Of a DNA stretch of 64,000 bases, positions 24,701-37,399 are shown one piece after another. Each line of letters starts with the position of its first letter. Position 1 is the stretch's first letter. The stretch comes from Apteryx mantelli. Taxonomy: Eukaryota > Chordata > Aves > Apterygiformes > Apterygidae. The notes beneath the pieces are model-generated. The model searched no databases. It was not told where the DNA came from and saw only the letters and a list, made by a program, of their open reading frames with translations. Location: NCBI RefSeq assembly GCF_036417845.1, contig NC_089979.1:4331424-4395423 (forward strand). Direction: 5' to 3'. The position numbers and the translations under genes were made by a program.

Positions 24701-27700
24701 GAAATTTCATCTGTCCAGCAAAGCAGGCTAGGTGTGAGTGTGGTGACCGTCTCTGAAAACTGTCTCCTCCGATCATCCATGAAGGTGCTAAGGCATCATT
24801 CCCGAGATGCCCATGATGATGTTTCATAGATGGTGTGAAACACACATAGAGATGTCAGGGGAACAAACTGTTTTTCATGCTTCCACGGTGTCTCAAAATG
24901 CCTGTGTTCATCCTTTCCCGTCTGTTCCTAGTGACGTGCTGAATTTGTGCATCTCCTTGAAGCTGGCCTTTCCCTGTGAAGAAGGGGGAAAGCTTCCCCT
25001 CCCAAAAGCTTCCTTTGCTATAGCAAAAACGTCCTCGGCTCGCACCCCTGCCTGTACTGGCAAAGACATCCTCTGTTGCTGTGCATTGCCATCCTCGTGG
25101 GGCTATTGCAGAGGTTTTCGGTTTGTCGCAGTAAAATGCAGGGTTGCTTTCAGGTGGAGGCTGCAAAACCGAGCAAGTAATTGGTTTAATGGACTTGCTT
25201 CCAAAGCTGCTGTGTTGAATTATGTTGCCTTGGCTGAGTTCCCATGAGTATGGCCATATCCCATCCCGCGTTTGAGTGACAGGCCTGATCCTGCCGCTAA
25301 GGAGCTGCATGATCCCATGTAAGAGACCGGTGGACTTCGTGCATCCACTGGAGGCAAAGGGAGGAGGGATCACAGCAGGTTTAGAGCGTGCATTTTGCTC
25401 CAGCCCGGTGTCAGCTGAAGGTCATTTGGCTACGGAGGTAGACCTTGGTAGATGCTTTGACCCTTCCCTGTGACCCAAAATGTTTCTGCGACTTGCATAA
25501 ACACTGCGATTGATGCGACTTCCTCTGTGCGCCCTGGCAAGCCCACGAGGGAGGGCTCCCTCTTGGTGACATTCACGGAGGAACGGCCTCGCTGCAAGCA
25601 GCAGCTAGTGTCCTGGGAACTTTTTCAAGACTTGGCAGCTGAGCCTTTACAGGAGTCTTTCACATAGGACCCAAAAATATTGCTGTCAGTGCAGTGTGGG
25701 TCTGTTTGAATGCAGGGTCAGATCCCTAAAAATTCAGACTATTGACAAGCAAACTTAGGGTCCTAAAATGTTGCGTTTGATTTTCTTGGAACTGCTGGCT
25801 TGCAAAGTTTCAAAGGGAGCCAAAAAGCTCACTTCTCTTTTTATTTGCTTTGCAGGCCAAAAATACAGCTGGGTACAGTGAAATAAGGAAGCTGGAGCTC
25901 TTTTATTGAAGTGGTAGAGAGGGCAACTGGAAAAGTTCAAATGTCTGCTCTAGAGCCCGTAAAAATAAGTCCAAGGTGTTGGACCCCAGCTCTGCCACCC
26001 TTTCGCTCCTCTCTGCCTCTGTTCAGCGACAAGGCTGATAATACACGTAGGAGCCCGTGACATCTAGCCATAGGACTGAAATCCTTGCTGGAAATCCTTC
26101 TGAATTTCTAGCAAAGCATTGCATTTTGGGGCATATTGTCTTAATAAAGGTCAATGAGTCGGGTACACGCAGGCATTTCTGAGCGTAGATACGTGCCTTG
26201 TTTTTACACCGCAGGCTTTGAGTCTGGTCGAGAGCACAGAAGAAGTCAGACGTAACCAGAGCATCATTTTAAACTACAAATGAACTCTAAAATGCTAGCA
26301 CATTTGAACCAAGCCCACGTTTTCAAGCCATGCTGGCTGTGAACCAGCTTTGGAAAATGAAAGACCCAAGTTTTCTGACTTTAGTTCATGTTACAAACGT
26401 ATGAACTCCAAATTATCTGACTGAATGGACGGAAGCCAAAGCCAAACATTTTTTGAGGCGATTGTACGGAAGAGCTTCCTGAAAGTGAACTCATTCAGAA
26501 AGGGGTGATTTGGAGACTAGAAGTTAGTTAGGCTCAAGTTCTGACGTTTCAAAAGCGGCATTAATCCTATGTGAGGGTATCTCGCTGTGGATTCCTATGC
26601 TGTTCTTGAACATTTCAGACGCTCCTACGTCCCATTGCTCTTTGCTAAAACATAAGTGCATGATAAATCACTTCAAAAAGTAGAAGTTGAAAGAGTTACC
26701 TCATTTAAGCCCTTCTGAATTTACTGAAATGTGCAAAAACGTGTGCAAAGGAGAGCCACGTAAACTTAATCCATCGTTTCTCCCGAGAAAAGAAAAAAAG
26801 CAGGGAGGGCTGACAGAGGGGCAGCCCATGGCCCTACTTTGCTTTTTTATGGCCCGACTTCGTGATGGGGTTCAAATAGGACTTTCCCACAGGTGGCTGC
26901 AGTTCTTGTCCGCAAATCCTATTACAACCCGGTTTTGGGGCAAGCTCTTCAGGAAAAGGCTTTTTGCCCTGTTTTCAAGGATTCTTTAAAAAACTGATTT
27001 CTTTTCTCTATTACTTTAAAAATTGCTGTATGTTCCCCAAAACTGTCTTCAGGCCTATATTCAGATTTTTTTTAATGGTTCCTGACTTTGGGTCAACTCT
27101 ATTTTTCATCTAATTCAATCAAGCTAAAAAATAGTGTATCTATAGCTCTCATAGATATCTTTAACGTGCTAATGCAAAAGTGTTTGAAAGAAGGATTTGA
27201 TAAAAACGGGTGCACGGAGGGGAATTGGCGCTTGCAGGCTCTGGAGCTGGAAGCGAAGCGTGCCTTCATCACGGATGGCGTTGGTGGGATGGATTTTGAA
27301 ATTGGTGCAGAGAAGAGCTTCTCAGCGGGCTCGTCCTGTGCTTCTCCAAGTGTCATAGCTATGCTATCGATAAACTCGGAAGAAGCCATCGTGCATCCAG
27401 CTGGGCAAAAAGTCCTCCTGCCAGCTGCTAAAATTGGCATCTGATAAGGTGGGTGGAAAAGCTCCAAGGGCAGAGTGAAATCGCATTAGCCTGAAAAGCG
27501 CTGCGATAATTTTGTTAAGTTCTGTTTGTTTTATTAAAGCGGACAGGTCAAGGACCAGAGTTTTGTTGGTGTCCTCGGCAAAGGGATGCGCCTGCGCTAC
27601 CAGCTGCTGGAAGTCTTCTCCGTCCTTGCATTTGTGGCCGTCGGCCGGTGGGAGCTGCCGGGGGCGCGGGGACGTCCCTTGGGTGGGAAGCACTCGTTCA

Positions 27701-30080
27701 GGGAGGGGGCCGCGGCGGCTGGGAAAACCGGGTTTTACCCAGCCCCTGGCTCCAGCAGAGAATCACTTCTCCGGGACGGCCACGAAATCCGGCATCTTTG
27801 ACTTTGTCTTTCGTTGGTGTTGCAAAACGATCGCCTGGGGACGGACAAGTCGGTGGCTCGGTGCCGTGGGTGGCAGCCCTGGTGTCCGTCCGCTCTCTGC
27901 CTTCACAGTGGCGGGAAGGGATGCTTTGCAGCAGGAGCAACTTCTAAAATGGTGTTTGGGGCTGTGCAAAATCCAGATATGCCCCTTAACCTGCCTCTGG
28001 GCTCACCGAAACCTCCTGTTTCCACCCCAACGCGGTCCTTCAAGGCTTGTGCTGGATCTGCTCTGGGGGCAGGTTTTAGGAAGCTGCCCCTCTGCATTTG
28101 AGCTCGGTAAAGGTAGTGGGGATGCAGGTGCTCAAATGCAATGCGCTTTGGTTATTTTAAACTTGCAGAGGCTCAGACTTTGCGCCGAAGCAGCCAAAGG
28201 GGCTGGAGGCGAGGTAGGCAATTGCAAATACACAGAGCAGCGGCACGACCGTGGCGTGTCGAACCAGCACACCCGTTTCTGCAGGGAAGCCTCCTGGCTA
28301 GGTCCGCAAAGAAGTCTTTTAGTTGCCGCTCTCGGATGGAGCAAAGGCGGCACATGGGCGAAGCTTCAGGGGAACTCCTGCTGCTGCATTTCTAGTAAGT
28401 GCCTGACCGGGATGTGCTAATGACTGCAGAGAGGATGTAGTAGATCTATTTGATGGATGACACTTACGGTAGATCTGGAAGGGGTGGAGGGACGTGTTCT
28501 CTTTTACCAGCTAATAATAAAAAAAAAATGCTAGGGAAATTCCTGGCTGGGAAGATGCAGCAGAGTTTCATACCATGTCCGTGCATTCAATTATAGCACT
28601 AATTTAGTAGCCTTTGGCTGCCCGTTCCTGCCCTCGTGCTGCCCACAGGGCTGTGCCAGTACAGCTTGTTTGCAGGGAGATGGCCTGGGAATGGATCCAG
28701 CTGAAAATAAACTTTTTTTCGATTTCCCCCCCCCCAAGGCAGGATCAGCAGGATCAGTTCCCTGGTGCCGCTCACCAAGTCAGCTGCATGTAGAGCTGGC
28801 AGGGTGCAGTGGCCTGGGAGGGAGCTGATAGCGTTGGGGGCTGGAGAAATGCATGGGTAGATGCTACCTGGGAGACCTCGGAGGTGGAGGAAGGCTCCAG
28901 TGCTGGAGGAAAAAGCAGATTTGGACTCTTGTTTGAATTCTGATGTAGACAGGAAAAGTTTTCATGTTCCCAAACGTTGGCCGGATATGTTGTCACCAAT
29001 TCCTCATCTTTTTTTTCCGCCCCTCCTGGTTGGCATCCAGCAAGCTATAATCAGATTACCTGGATTTACCAGCAGAGAGGAGGAAATATCGATAGGAAGA
29101 GACTTTGCAGCCTTAGATGCCCACAAAGGAGGTAAAACGGCTGTTCTGACCTCAAAGTAACGAGCCTGTGGCACTGCTCGCTCCGGTGCAGGATTACGGA
29201 GGTAAAACTGCACCCCGTAATGAGAGAATTGTCTTCTCCCGTTCACAGCGATGAGGTGCGGGGACGGCCTGAGAAGACCAAGCCGAGCGTAGAAGTCGTT
29301 GAGCGGAGATGAAATTGCTGGCGTGAGCCACTGCATCCATCTGGGACGCTTCCCTGGCCATCTGTGTTAAATTAGGTATGATCCTTATGCTTTTCCTTGC
29401 AGAAAAAAAGCCATTTTCACCTAAAAAGCAGGGTTTGAAGGCGTCAGTAATGAGTCTCCTGGCCTCGTTCGCTGCTTGTTGACTTCTTGGAGCGCTCTCG
29501 GTAGCAGCAGAGGTGCAAAATTTGCAGGGCAGCTTTGAATTATCTGCAAAACCATGGAACAGCCTTCGTGGTGGTAACTTCACGGAGCCGTAGGACTCTT
29601 CTGTTACTGGTTGTAATGGGGGGATTGGGACCACTTTAGCAACAGCGCTACAGGTAGAGGCAGTGCTGGGCATTTCTGCCCATCTGCATCCTCTCCGTAG
29701 CCTCGATGTTGCATTTTCTGCTCATTTGAGCCTGGGTCTTTAGGAGTCGACATGAAAAAGCAATACGGAGAGAAGCTCCCTGGGGTGCAAACGCTACGGG
29801 AGAGCTGGGAACGGCTGCGCGCCCCCGGACTGAGATATCTCACGCGCCTCTGGGAGCTGAGAGGCAGAGACCACCCTGGGCTCCCGTGACCGAATTTCAA
29901 AGCAAGTATTTAACCCCATCAGCAGAGCCGCTCCGACAGGGAAGGGAAGGAGAGGAGGGGAGAGCCGAGGCTTGAGAGCAGGGGCATTCTCAGAAAAAGA
30001 TAGGAATGTCGAAACGAGTCCCCGATGAGGACTTAAATCTTAAATGCTTCCACATGACCTCCGTTTCTGGCAGATTGAGA
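15721..30080. other. Long non-coding interval, no gene recognised
   Basis: About 14 kb of mostly unique sequence, AT-richer than the rest of the window, especially 16.9-27.1 kb. Around 19015-19055 the sequence resembles, weakly, an ancient interspersed repeat of turtles and crocodilians (words like TTGACT..AATG.GAG..GGGT.CCTAAATTCAG), too diverged to call. 22600-23000 and 27000-27200 are AT-rich and look like possible conserved non-coding elements by composition only. Open frames are short or overlap in multiple registers; the longest (27512-28420, 302 codons) has no domain I recognise. If PTP4A3 has a far-upstream first exon, as in mammals, this would be intron. Confidence 0.4.
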
Positions 30081-30099
30081 ACACCCAGGGTAGTTCCCT

Positions 30100-33000
30100 T
30101 TCCGCCAAGTGACGTCCGAAAGCCCTCTGTTTTCCCTGTGCTTCCCTTCCCTCGCGCCCCAGCCCTCCGCGGCCAAGGTCAGCGAGCGGCCTCTCGCATC
30201 CGATGGGGTTTCAGATAGAGACGGAGATAGGAAACGCTGCGGTTTAGGGCTCCTTTCCAGAGCCCTTCCGAGGCTGGGCTGCGGTCTGAGAAAAGCTTGC
30301 GCTGGTTCGCAAGCCCCGCTCTGCGTGTGTGCGAAAAACTGGTTATCTTAAGCCGTTTCGGAAGAAACTGCTGAGGCGCGTAGATCGAAAGTGCAGCGTC
30401 CGCTTTCTCGCTTTGCTCGCCGCATCCTGGCGTACCGTGAAGACGAAATGCCTGTTGCAAGCAGACGGGGGTAGTGTCACCTTTCGAGGTCGCGCGCGGA
30501 CCGTTTCGCGGCCTTCTTTCCGCACAGGCTCGGGCTCGTGCCGGGGGCTTTAGCCCGAACGGAGGGGGCAGCTCGGCGCGTTTGTACAGCGCCGCTGCAG
30601 GGTTTCTTCCGAGCCGCTGCAAGTGTTGCGACAGCTCCGCTCTCTGACCGCCGCGGTCTGCTCTTTGGGGCAGACGTGCAAAAAAAACACCCTTAGGAAG
30701 AAGGGTAGGGAAAACCCTGGGCTGCCCGAAGGCTCCTGGTGCCTCCCCTCGGTGGTGGACCACTGTCGCCCCCCCAAACGCGTGCCTTGGTCTGCAGAGC
30801 GGAGGAGCGGAGCATCCTCCAAGCCGGGCGCCGGGCTGGATGCGTGCGAGCCAGCGGCCTCCGTAGCATCCCCCCCCGCCGCTGCCGCAAGCTCGGCCAA
30901 CCTCCGCCAAGGTTGAGCAGCGCGACGCGGTGTCGGAGAAGGGCTCCGCTGCAAGCCGGCGGCGGAGGTAGGGGTGGAGGGAACCCGTGCGGGCGGATAG
31001 GGGCTGCGCCGTTCCCACGGCCCCGCTGCCGCGCGCGGCTAGGGAGAAGCCCTCTTCCCTATAGGGGTCTGTCCCGCCGGCGTCCTTCCCGGCGGCTCCT
31101 GTATGCCTCCTATAAGTGCAAGAGCACCCAACGCCGCCGTTGCACCCCCGTGAGTGAGGACCACTGGGCTGGATCGGCAGGTGTCCGGGTGAGTGGCAAA
31201 GGGGCTGGAGAAGATCCCGGGGGGCAAGTGGTGCCAGAAAGCAGGGGGAGGTGAATCACAGTCAAAGACGTGCTGGAAAACTATCAACTGTGCAGGTTTT
31301 AGGTTGGTGAGTTGGCTTCTGTGCAAGTAAAGCTCTTTTCCTGGGGCAAAACCAAGAGGCTCGGCAACAGCATCATCCGGTGCGGTGCTGGGCTGAGAGC
31401 TTGGGGTGCCACAGGCTCCTCTGGTTGCCTGTGCTCCCGCTTACGCTCCCGGGGTGGAGGACATTTGGTCTCCTGTCGGCGTCTCCTGCTGAGCTGGATT
31501 GCTAAAACTAATCGCAACGAATGCTGCCTGCCGTGCCTCGGTTTCCCTGGCAGCAGTCCAGGGAGGATACGTCCTTAATCCGTTTTCCGATGCCTGGAGC
31601 TTTCGTGCGCTGTGGAAAGGCAGCAAATAGCAGGCTGCTGGCTCAGCATTTGGAGGAAGGACGTTTTCGGAATCGCAGATCGGCTGCCTTCCAGCCAGGG
31701 GAAGCAGAAAGCAGCCCCTCAGCGGAGAGCGCGGCGGTACCAGGTGGCTATTTAATTACGTACGTCTTGCTGCAGGGAAGCGTTCACGCGTTCGGAGCTT
31801 CCAGGCAGACAGCTCCTTGCGGGCGCTGGCCTTCGTTTCTTGGCAGCGACTAACGCGGAGCGGAGCGGTTTCGCTCGGCGAGGATATTGGGACGGTGCCG
31901 GCGCGTCGATGCCGGGCGAAGTTCAGGCGAGCGCTCGGAGCTACGCTGCGGAAAGGGTTTTTTGGGGCGTGCAACTTTCAGCAGAGCCGGGAGCGAAAGC
32001 CGGAGCTTTCAAAACCGCCGACGGGGCACTGGGGAGCCAGCCCGCCTCTCGTCCGAAGGGCCTTTCCGCTGCACGGCAGCTTTCGCTTCCGCCGCGTTAC
32101 CGAGGTTGGTGGGATTTTATTCGCCGCCTTGGCCTCTCCCCTTGGGACGGCAGCAGAGCTGGGGTTACTCGATGCCCGTGCCCTCCCCTGAGCCGAAAAC
32201 GCTTGCTCTCTGCTCACAGATAACGGATTTGGGGCTGCCACAGGTGCCGGAGCGTCGAAAAGCTGCTTTGGAGGGAGCCTGCGAGCGCGGGAGCCCCCCG
32301 AGGCTCCCGCGGGCTGGGAGCAGAGCGGAGCTGGGCTGGATTGCGTGTCTCCGAGCCACTGAAACGTCCCCTGGGGCTGCTGAGGATACGATGAATGAAA
32401 AGCCCCGTCTGGTCTGTCCCATCCTGCTGCATATGACGTACGGCCGGAGGAGCTCGGGAAGCTTTCCTGCTGAGCAGGGTGGGGAGACTTTGGATCTTGG
32501 CCTTGACTTAAGTTTCGGGCGTTGAGTTGAAAGGGTTGCGTCCCTACCGAGAGCAGTCAGCACGTTAAAACGCTTCCCTTTCTGCAGGGAATTTGCATTT
32601 CCCGAAAGACAGAGCTGTCTTTATGCAAATATCCCGATGCGAGAAAACCAAAGCCAAACCGTGCTCCTGAGCAAGCGTCCCTAGGTGCTGCACGAGAGAT
32701 CAGACGCTCTCTTTCAAGCCTTCTCCGTCGCAGAGCGGCTTGCGACACCAGACGGGCTACTGGTTTTGCTCTGCCTGGCCACTCTGCTCCCGTGGGATGC
32801 AAAATCCCATGTGTCGCACTGGCTCCCACGTGCTGCATCGCGGGTGTCTCCGCTCTGCTCGTGCTCGGGGTTACCGTCAGCTGGGCAGGACTCCCGGCTT
32901 GCCCGGAGCGGGCATTCCCCTCGCGCAAACTGTTGCAATTTTCCTTTCTGAAATACCAGGGGATTGCTGGTTTTTATAAGGCCGCTGCGGACGTTGGGGT

Positions 33001-33620
33001 GTTTGCCCCGGAGGCTTTCTGCGCCGGGTGCCCCCGGCCCACGCGGCCGCTTGGTGATTTTGGGAGACCTTCTGAGCTACGGGGGGTTCCCAAAAGCCCA
33101 GCCGAGCCGAGCCGCACTAGATTTAACACCCTCCGTCTTCCTATATGTTGGCTCATCAGTCCAGCACGTGTGAAAGAAAAAGAGGGTGAAATCACGGGGT
33201 CTGGCCTGGGCATCTCTCCTTGATTTCCCTTGCAAGCTTGTCTTGCTGAGACCCCCAAATGCTCTGGGGGTTGGTCCAGGGTAGCCAACATGGGCTTTTA
33301 GGAGGAGTTTCCTTGCTGTGCCGGTAAAAACGAGGGGAGGTTTTCAAGTCCCGCTTTATCCAGGGCTCCCAGAGCGCAGCGCCTCGCGTCCCATCGGACC
33401 CGCAGCCCTCCCCGTCGCACCCCTTTGGCCGATCTTCCTGACCAAATCCCACGCAGGGGGACAAATCTCCGCAGGGCGGCGAATTCAGCCCGGACTCGTC
33501 TCTCAGCTCTTCCCATGTCCCTTTAAATCCTGCTCCCGGCACACGGCCGGGAAATGCCCAGAAATCTCTTTAAATAGGGAGCGGCAGCTCGCGCGCAGCG
33601 GCAGCCCTGGCTCCGGGACA
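30100..33620. promoter_or_regulatory. Extended CpG-rich domain (several islands)
   Basis: CpG-dense blocks at about 30100-31180, 31560-32360 and 33000-33620 are separated by less CpG-rich sequence. This is the first strong cluster of islands upstream of PTP4A3. It includes a TTTAAATAG TATA-like motif at 33569-33577 followed by very GC-rich sequence, a promoter-like arrangement. GT-donor-like words (GTGAGTGAGG near 31150, GTGAGTGGCA near 31190) are present but not decisive. It could be an alternative promoter or enhancer cluster for PTP4A3, or a lncRNA promoter. Confidence 0.4.
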
Positions 33621-33640
33621 GCCCCGAGCCCCAGCCAGCA
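33568..33640 (+). promoter_or_regulatory. Candidate TATA-type core promoter
   Basis: CTTTAAATAG at 33568-33577 is followed about 25-30 bases downstream by CpG-rich sequence where a start site would be expected. A related CCTTTAAAT word lies about 50 bases upstream. The decamer is close to the MEF2/SRF type of AT-rich site as well as to a TATA box. The motif is seen; use as a promoter is inference. Confidence 0.22.
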
Positions 33641-36204
33641 GCCCGGCGCTCCCCATCTGCCTTCCCAGCAGCTTCAGTCCACTTGCATTTGGCGATTGCT
33701 ACATGCAGATCGGCCACTTTCCCTGAAAATTATCTCCTGTCTTTGTGGAGCACCGGGTTTCTTGCCTGTGTTGCGCAGGCATGGCCGTTTCTGGGGCCGG
33801 TTGACAGCTTCTCCGAGAAGAGCTGTTGGCTGCAGCCCAGAGGACTCAGCAGGGCGTGCTAAGAGAGACGGAAAGCAATATCCATGCAGTAATCAAAACT
33901 CTCAGGATAATGCCCACGCTGCAGAAATGAACAAAAATGAAGCACTCGCTGTGGTCTCTGATGGCAATAAGTACTCAAGGAGGGGTGTTGCCTCTCTGGA
34001 AGGTGCCTGTGCAGAAATGCATCTCGTAAAGTCGCATTTGCAAAGAGGAAGGATGGGTTTTGTGAGCCGAACTGATTCAGCGAGGAGCACCACTGCATTT
34101 CAGCGTCTTGCCTCAGGTGCTGCTGGGCTTGGAGCCGGCTCGGCCCGACTTCAGCACGAGTTCAGGCCGCGCTGCGCTTCGACGTGGCCCTTGGGCAGAT
34201 CAGAGACTGGCCCTGGGCAAGACGTGCTGGGAATGAACCATTGCGCCACAGTGCCGGAGATCAGTATTGCACTGGTCTGGCGGCGTTTAGTGTCTGCTTC
34301 CAGTCCTCTCCTTAGGAGGAAAAAAAAGAGTCACTGAATCCTCGCTATCTCCAGGAAAAGCCCGGCTGAGCACATGCAGACCTCCTCGCAGATGTAGGAT
34401 CAGCACGGCTGGTATGTTGGGAGAGGTCTGCACTTTGGCAGAGAAAGAGGTTGTGCCTGCTCCTGGGACCGGCCGCTCTCCGGTCTCTTTACCGTCCCTC
34501 CTTCCCCCTCGACGCCGAGAGGGCGAAGGCGTGCAAGAGCCCAGCAAAAAGCGCACTGAATGTTTGCTCAGTACTATTTTCCCACCGGACCGGAGCAAGG
34601 TCGTCCCTGGGACATCGCCTGGCGCTGCGAAGCGCTCCCAGGAAAAATATCTCCCTGCTAATTCCTGGGATTGCTGCGGAGAACAGATGCCCACGCAAAT
34701 CTCGGCCCGGGCGCCCTCTCCCATGGGCGGGTTGCAGGAGTTTAACCGAAGCGCGTGCGATTTCCGCGTGCGCCCTGCGCTCTGCGTTGCTGGCGAGGGA
34801 TGGTTTTTCTGTTCGGGGAGGGAGGGAAGACACCCGGGAGGGATCCCAGCTCCCTCTGCAACGCTAATACTAGTCATTTAACACAGGGACTGTTTGAAAT
34901 CATTTTAATGAATGACAAAGGTATTGATTAGATGACTCTGTTTGTCTTATTTATCGAACAGTTCGTTTGTTTAAGCGACTAAGAGCGCCGAGATCTCCGA
35001 AGTTTGACATCACTGAGGTTTTGCTTCCAACAACGCTGCGTGCGTTCGCGTCCTCCGCTCGCGAGCTCCTTCTCGGAAGACCAAAGCTTTGCAGGAGCAG
35101 GAAATGATTCCCCAGTCACGGTAAAAACCAGCCTGTCCACGTCAGCCGGCGTGCCGGGTCTGGGGAATCTCATCGCGGTGTCGCTTGGATGTGTTTTCCT
35201 CTCCGCTCGGCTGGAGCGCCGGCTGCCACTGAGACAGTAACCTACTTTCCGCTTCTGGTTCCCAGCCCAGGGAGACGGGAGAAGCAGCCCCGATCCGCCG
35301 TGGCGGTGGTGTAGGGAGGAGCCGAGGCCGTCCCCGTTTCGTTGTGCGCTTCACTACGAGGGGACGATTGGCTGGCGAGGAGGCGTGAGCGGCTCCACGG
35401 GTGGCACTGGCTGCCGTTGCCTCCTAAATGGCTCCGTTCCTTCAGCCGTCGGCTTGATTATCATAGGGGAAACCTTTCTCCCGCTTGAGACCGCATCCCG
35501 AATTGCTGTGTCTAGGGATCCGGTCCATACGGAAATCCCTGTGCGGGCTTTGTAGTTGGCTGGGATCTCTGGTGACCTGTTTCTGCGGAGGCTGCGTTCC
35601 CCTCCGCTTTGAGTTAGCTCCCTGCTTGCAGGTGACTTGTTAGCGCAAGGACGAGTCCTTTCACTGGCTCCGAGTGCAAGCACCCAGCTGGCACCTGGCA
35701 GCTTGTGCATTCCTGATCTGACCCCCTGATTTTAGGCCAAAAAATGAGACTTTGCTTTCCATGCTCCCCCTTGCACCCTCCCATGCTTCCAGATACCAGG
35801 CAAAGCAAGCTCTGCACTGGCTCTCACGCTCCCTCCTCCAAAATAATATTCATGAGCCCTTGATCATTTCTTCTCCTTCTGGTCTTGTCCTCCTGCTCCC
35901 CGGTTTCAGGGGTGTAGAGGTGGCTGAGGAAGAGGGGCAACGCTTTATGCAACCGGCCTCTGAATCACATCACGTAAGCCGGGGAGCATTGCCCTAAGCT
36001 GCTCTGCGGAGCGCCGGGCTGGGAACGGAGAGACCGCGGTCCTGTCAACGAGAGGGGTTGTGACTTTTGGCAGGCCACTTCATTTCTAGGCGTTTAATCC
36101 CCTTTGATCTTTTATTTAAACACCTTTGTTTGCACTGCGAGCTCTCGCAGGTGGGGGACGCATCTTGGCACACGTTGGTGCGGCAGCTCTTGAAGGTCTT
36201 GCTT
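33641..36204. other. Non-coding stretch with an AT-rich islet
   Basis: Mostly GC-moderate unique sequence. The exception is 34862-34980, a sharply AT-rich islet with clustered homeodomain/PBX-like (TGATTAGATGAC), MEIS-like (TGACA) and SOX-like (ACAAAG) words, which I treat as a possible conserved regulatory element. No coding exon recognised. Confidence 0.35.
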
Positions 36205-36440
36205 TTGCGTAAGAGCTGTGGTAGGTCAGACCAAAGGCCTGTTGGATTTTTTTTCCTGTTGCTGACAGTGGCCAGGAGCAAAGAGCTAGGAAAGAGCAGA
36301 GGAACAGGTCATGCTGATACCAATATTTGAGAAACCTGCAGCTCAGAGGAACCGGAGACATGACATTATGTTCAGAGCCCATCATGGGCTTTTCTCCAAG
36401 AATTTTGCCTAATAGTTGCATTTGGAGACCAGTGATCCTG
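36205..36440 (-). mobile_element. Old CR1 LINE, 3' end (antisense to the + strand)
   Basis: Read on the minus strand, this ends with GGCCTTTGGTCTGACC, preceded by CTGGCCACTGTCAGCAACAG, and further 5' by a diverged CTATTAG word (CTAATAG on the + strand near 36410). These match, in order, the terminal 200-odd bases of an ancient CR1 subfamily abundant in turtles and crocodilians and found as fossils in birds. An internal poly-T (poly-A on minus) interrupts it near 36247-36254. Divergence is high, so it is old. It pairs with the opposite-strand piece at 36600-36815. Confidence 0.72.
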
Positions 36441-36599
36441 AGGTGCTCTTGTCATGGATTTTTGTTGGAGCTAAGGAGGGGGTTCCCTGACGATGAGAGA
36501 GGAGGATTATTGCATTATCCTTACTCCTTTCTTGCAGAATCATGGGTATTCTTTCCCCCCAGATCACTCGGTCTTGGGCCCGTGGAAGAGATGCACTCA

Positions 36600-36815
36600 A
36601 ACCCCATGAAGAAGCTGAGAAGGCCTCCAAAGTTTAAGCAAGTGTTCAACCAAGCCCAAGAGAGAAGGCTTAAAGCAAGCAAAAGGGAATTTTTGCACGC
36701 CACACAATTAAATTGTGGGACAAACAGCTCCAGGGCCAAAAGTATAAATGGGGGCAAAAGTGACTGAACAAATTCCAGGAAGATGGGTCCATATGTGACT
36801 CTTTTATCGTGACAG
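36600..36815 (+). mobile_element. Old CR1 LINE, internal 3'-proximal piece, inverted relative to its neighbour
   Basis: The + strand carries the CR1 segment that normally lies just before the piece at 36205-36440. The blocks in family order are a GGCTTAAAGCAAGCAAAAGG-like word, a CACACAATTAAATTGTGG-like word, GGGCCAAAAGTATAAATGGG, then CAAATTCCAGGAAGATGGGT followed by CCAT. The order and junctions suggest one insertion with an internal inversion. The 5' limit is uncertain and may reach back to about 36450. Confidence 0.72.
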
Positions 36816-37399
36816 TCTAAGCACTGTTTCAGCTTGGGATGTCACTGAGATGCTGAGTGCCCAAGGAAGAAGCAGGGAAAGATGGGTGAGGAGGGGAGAA
36901 ACTGCTGGGTGCTGCGGACGGTTGGCGAACACCAGCAGAACCAAGATTATGGTTTCTAAAAGGAGTACTCAGTGAAAACCAGCTTCTCCACAGTCCACAG
37001 GGACGAGGCTCGGTGGGGTTGAGCTGGGACCTGGAGAGAGGATCTGGCTGTTGCTTTGGCCCCGTCGTGCCTCCTGCCCACGATAAGGCCACGGCGGTCC
37101 CCACCGGGGATGCCGGCAGGGTTAGAAATATCGATGGATCATTTTTTTGCATGTTGCCGAATTCCCCATTTTAAGGAGCAGCCTGTCCTGCAGATCCTGA
37201 CGGTCGCAGGCAGTGGCTGCCTGGACGTTGAGTCGAAAGTCTCCTACTTCTTTTGGGACCGAAACGGCAACATGCAAGCAACGGGCAGGGGCAGCACGGT
37301 CTGCCACTCCGGTCTGCATCTGCCACCTGGAGAAAATACCCCAGGGACGGGTTTCGGAGGATGCCGTAGCGTCCCGATAGGATCTGGAGCTGTCTGAGC
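36816..37399. other. Non-coding stretch, nothing recognised
   Basis: Unique sequence between the CR1 pair and the next CpG island. No gene, RNA or repeat recognised. Confidence 0.4.

Noticed and set aside
27512..28420. 302-codon plus-strand open frame
   Set aside because: No domain recognised, low-information composition, overlapped by several other open frames; no splice or conservation evidence visible.
30179..31018. 279-codon minus-strand open frame in a CpG island
   Set aside because: Stop-poor GC-rich DNA; Arg/Ala/Pro-rich translation without motifs.
33318..34337. 339-codon plus-strand open frame
   Set aside because: No recognisable domain, lies across a CpG island where stops are rare, with competing long frames on the other strand; no convincing start context.
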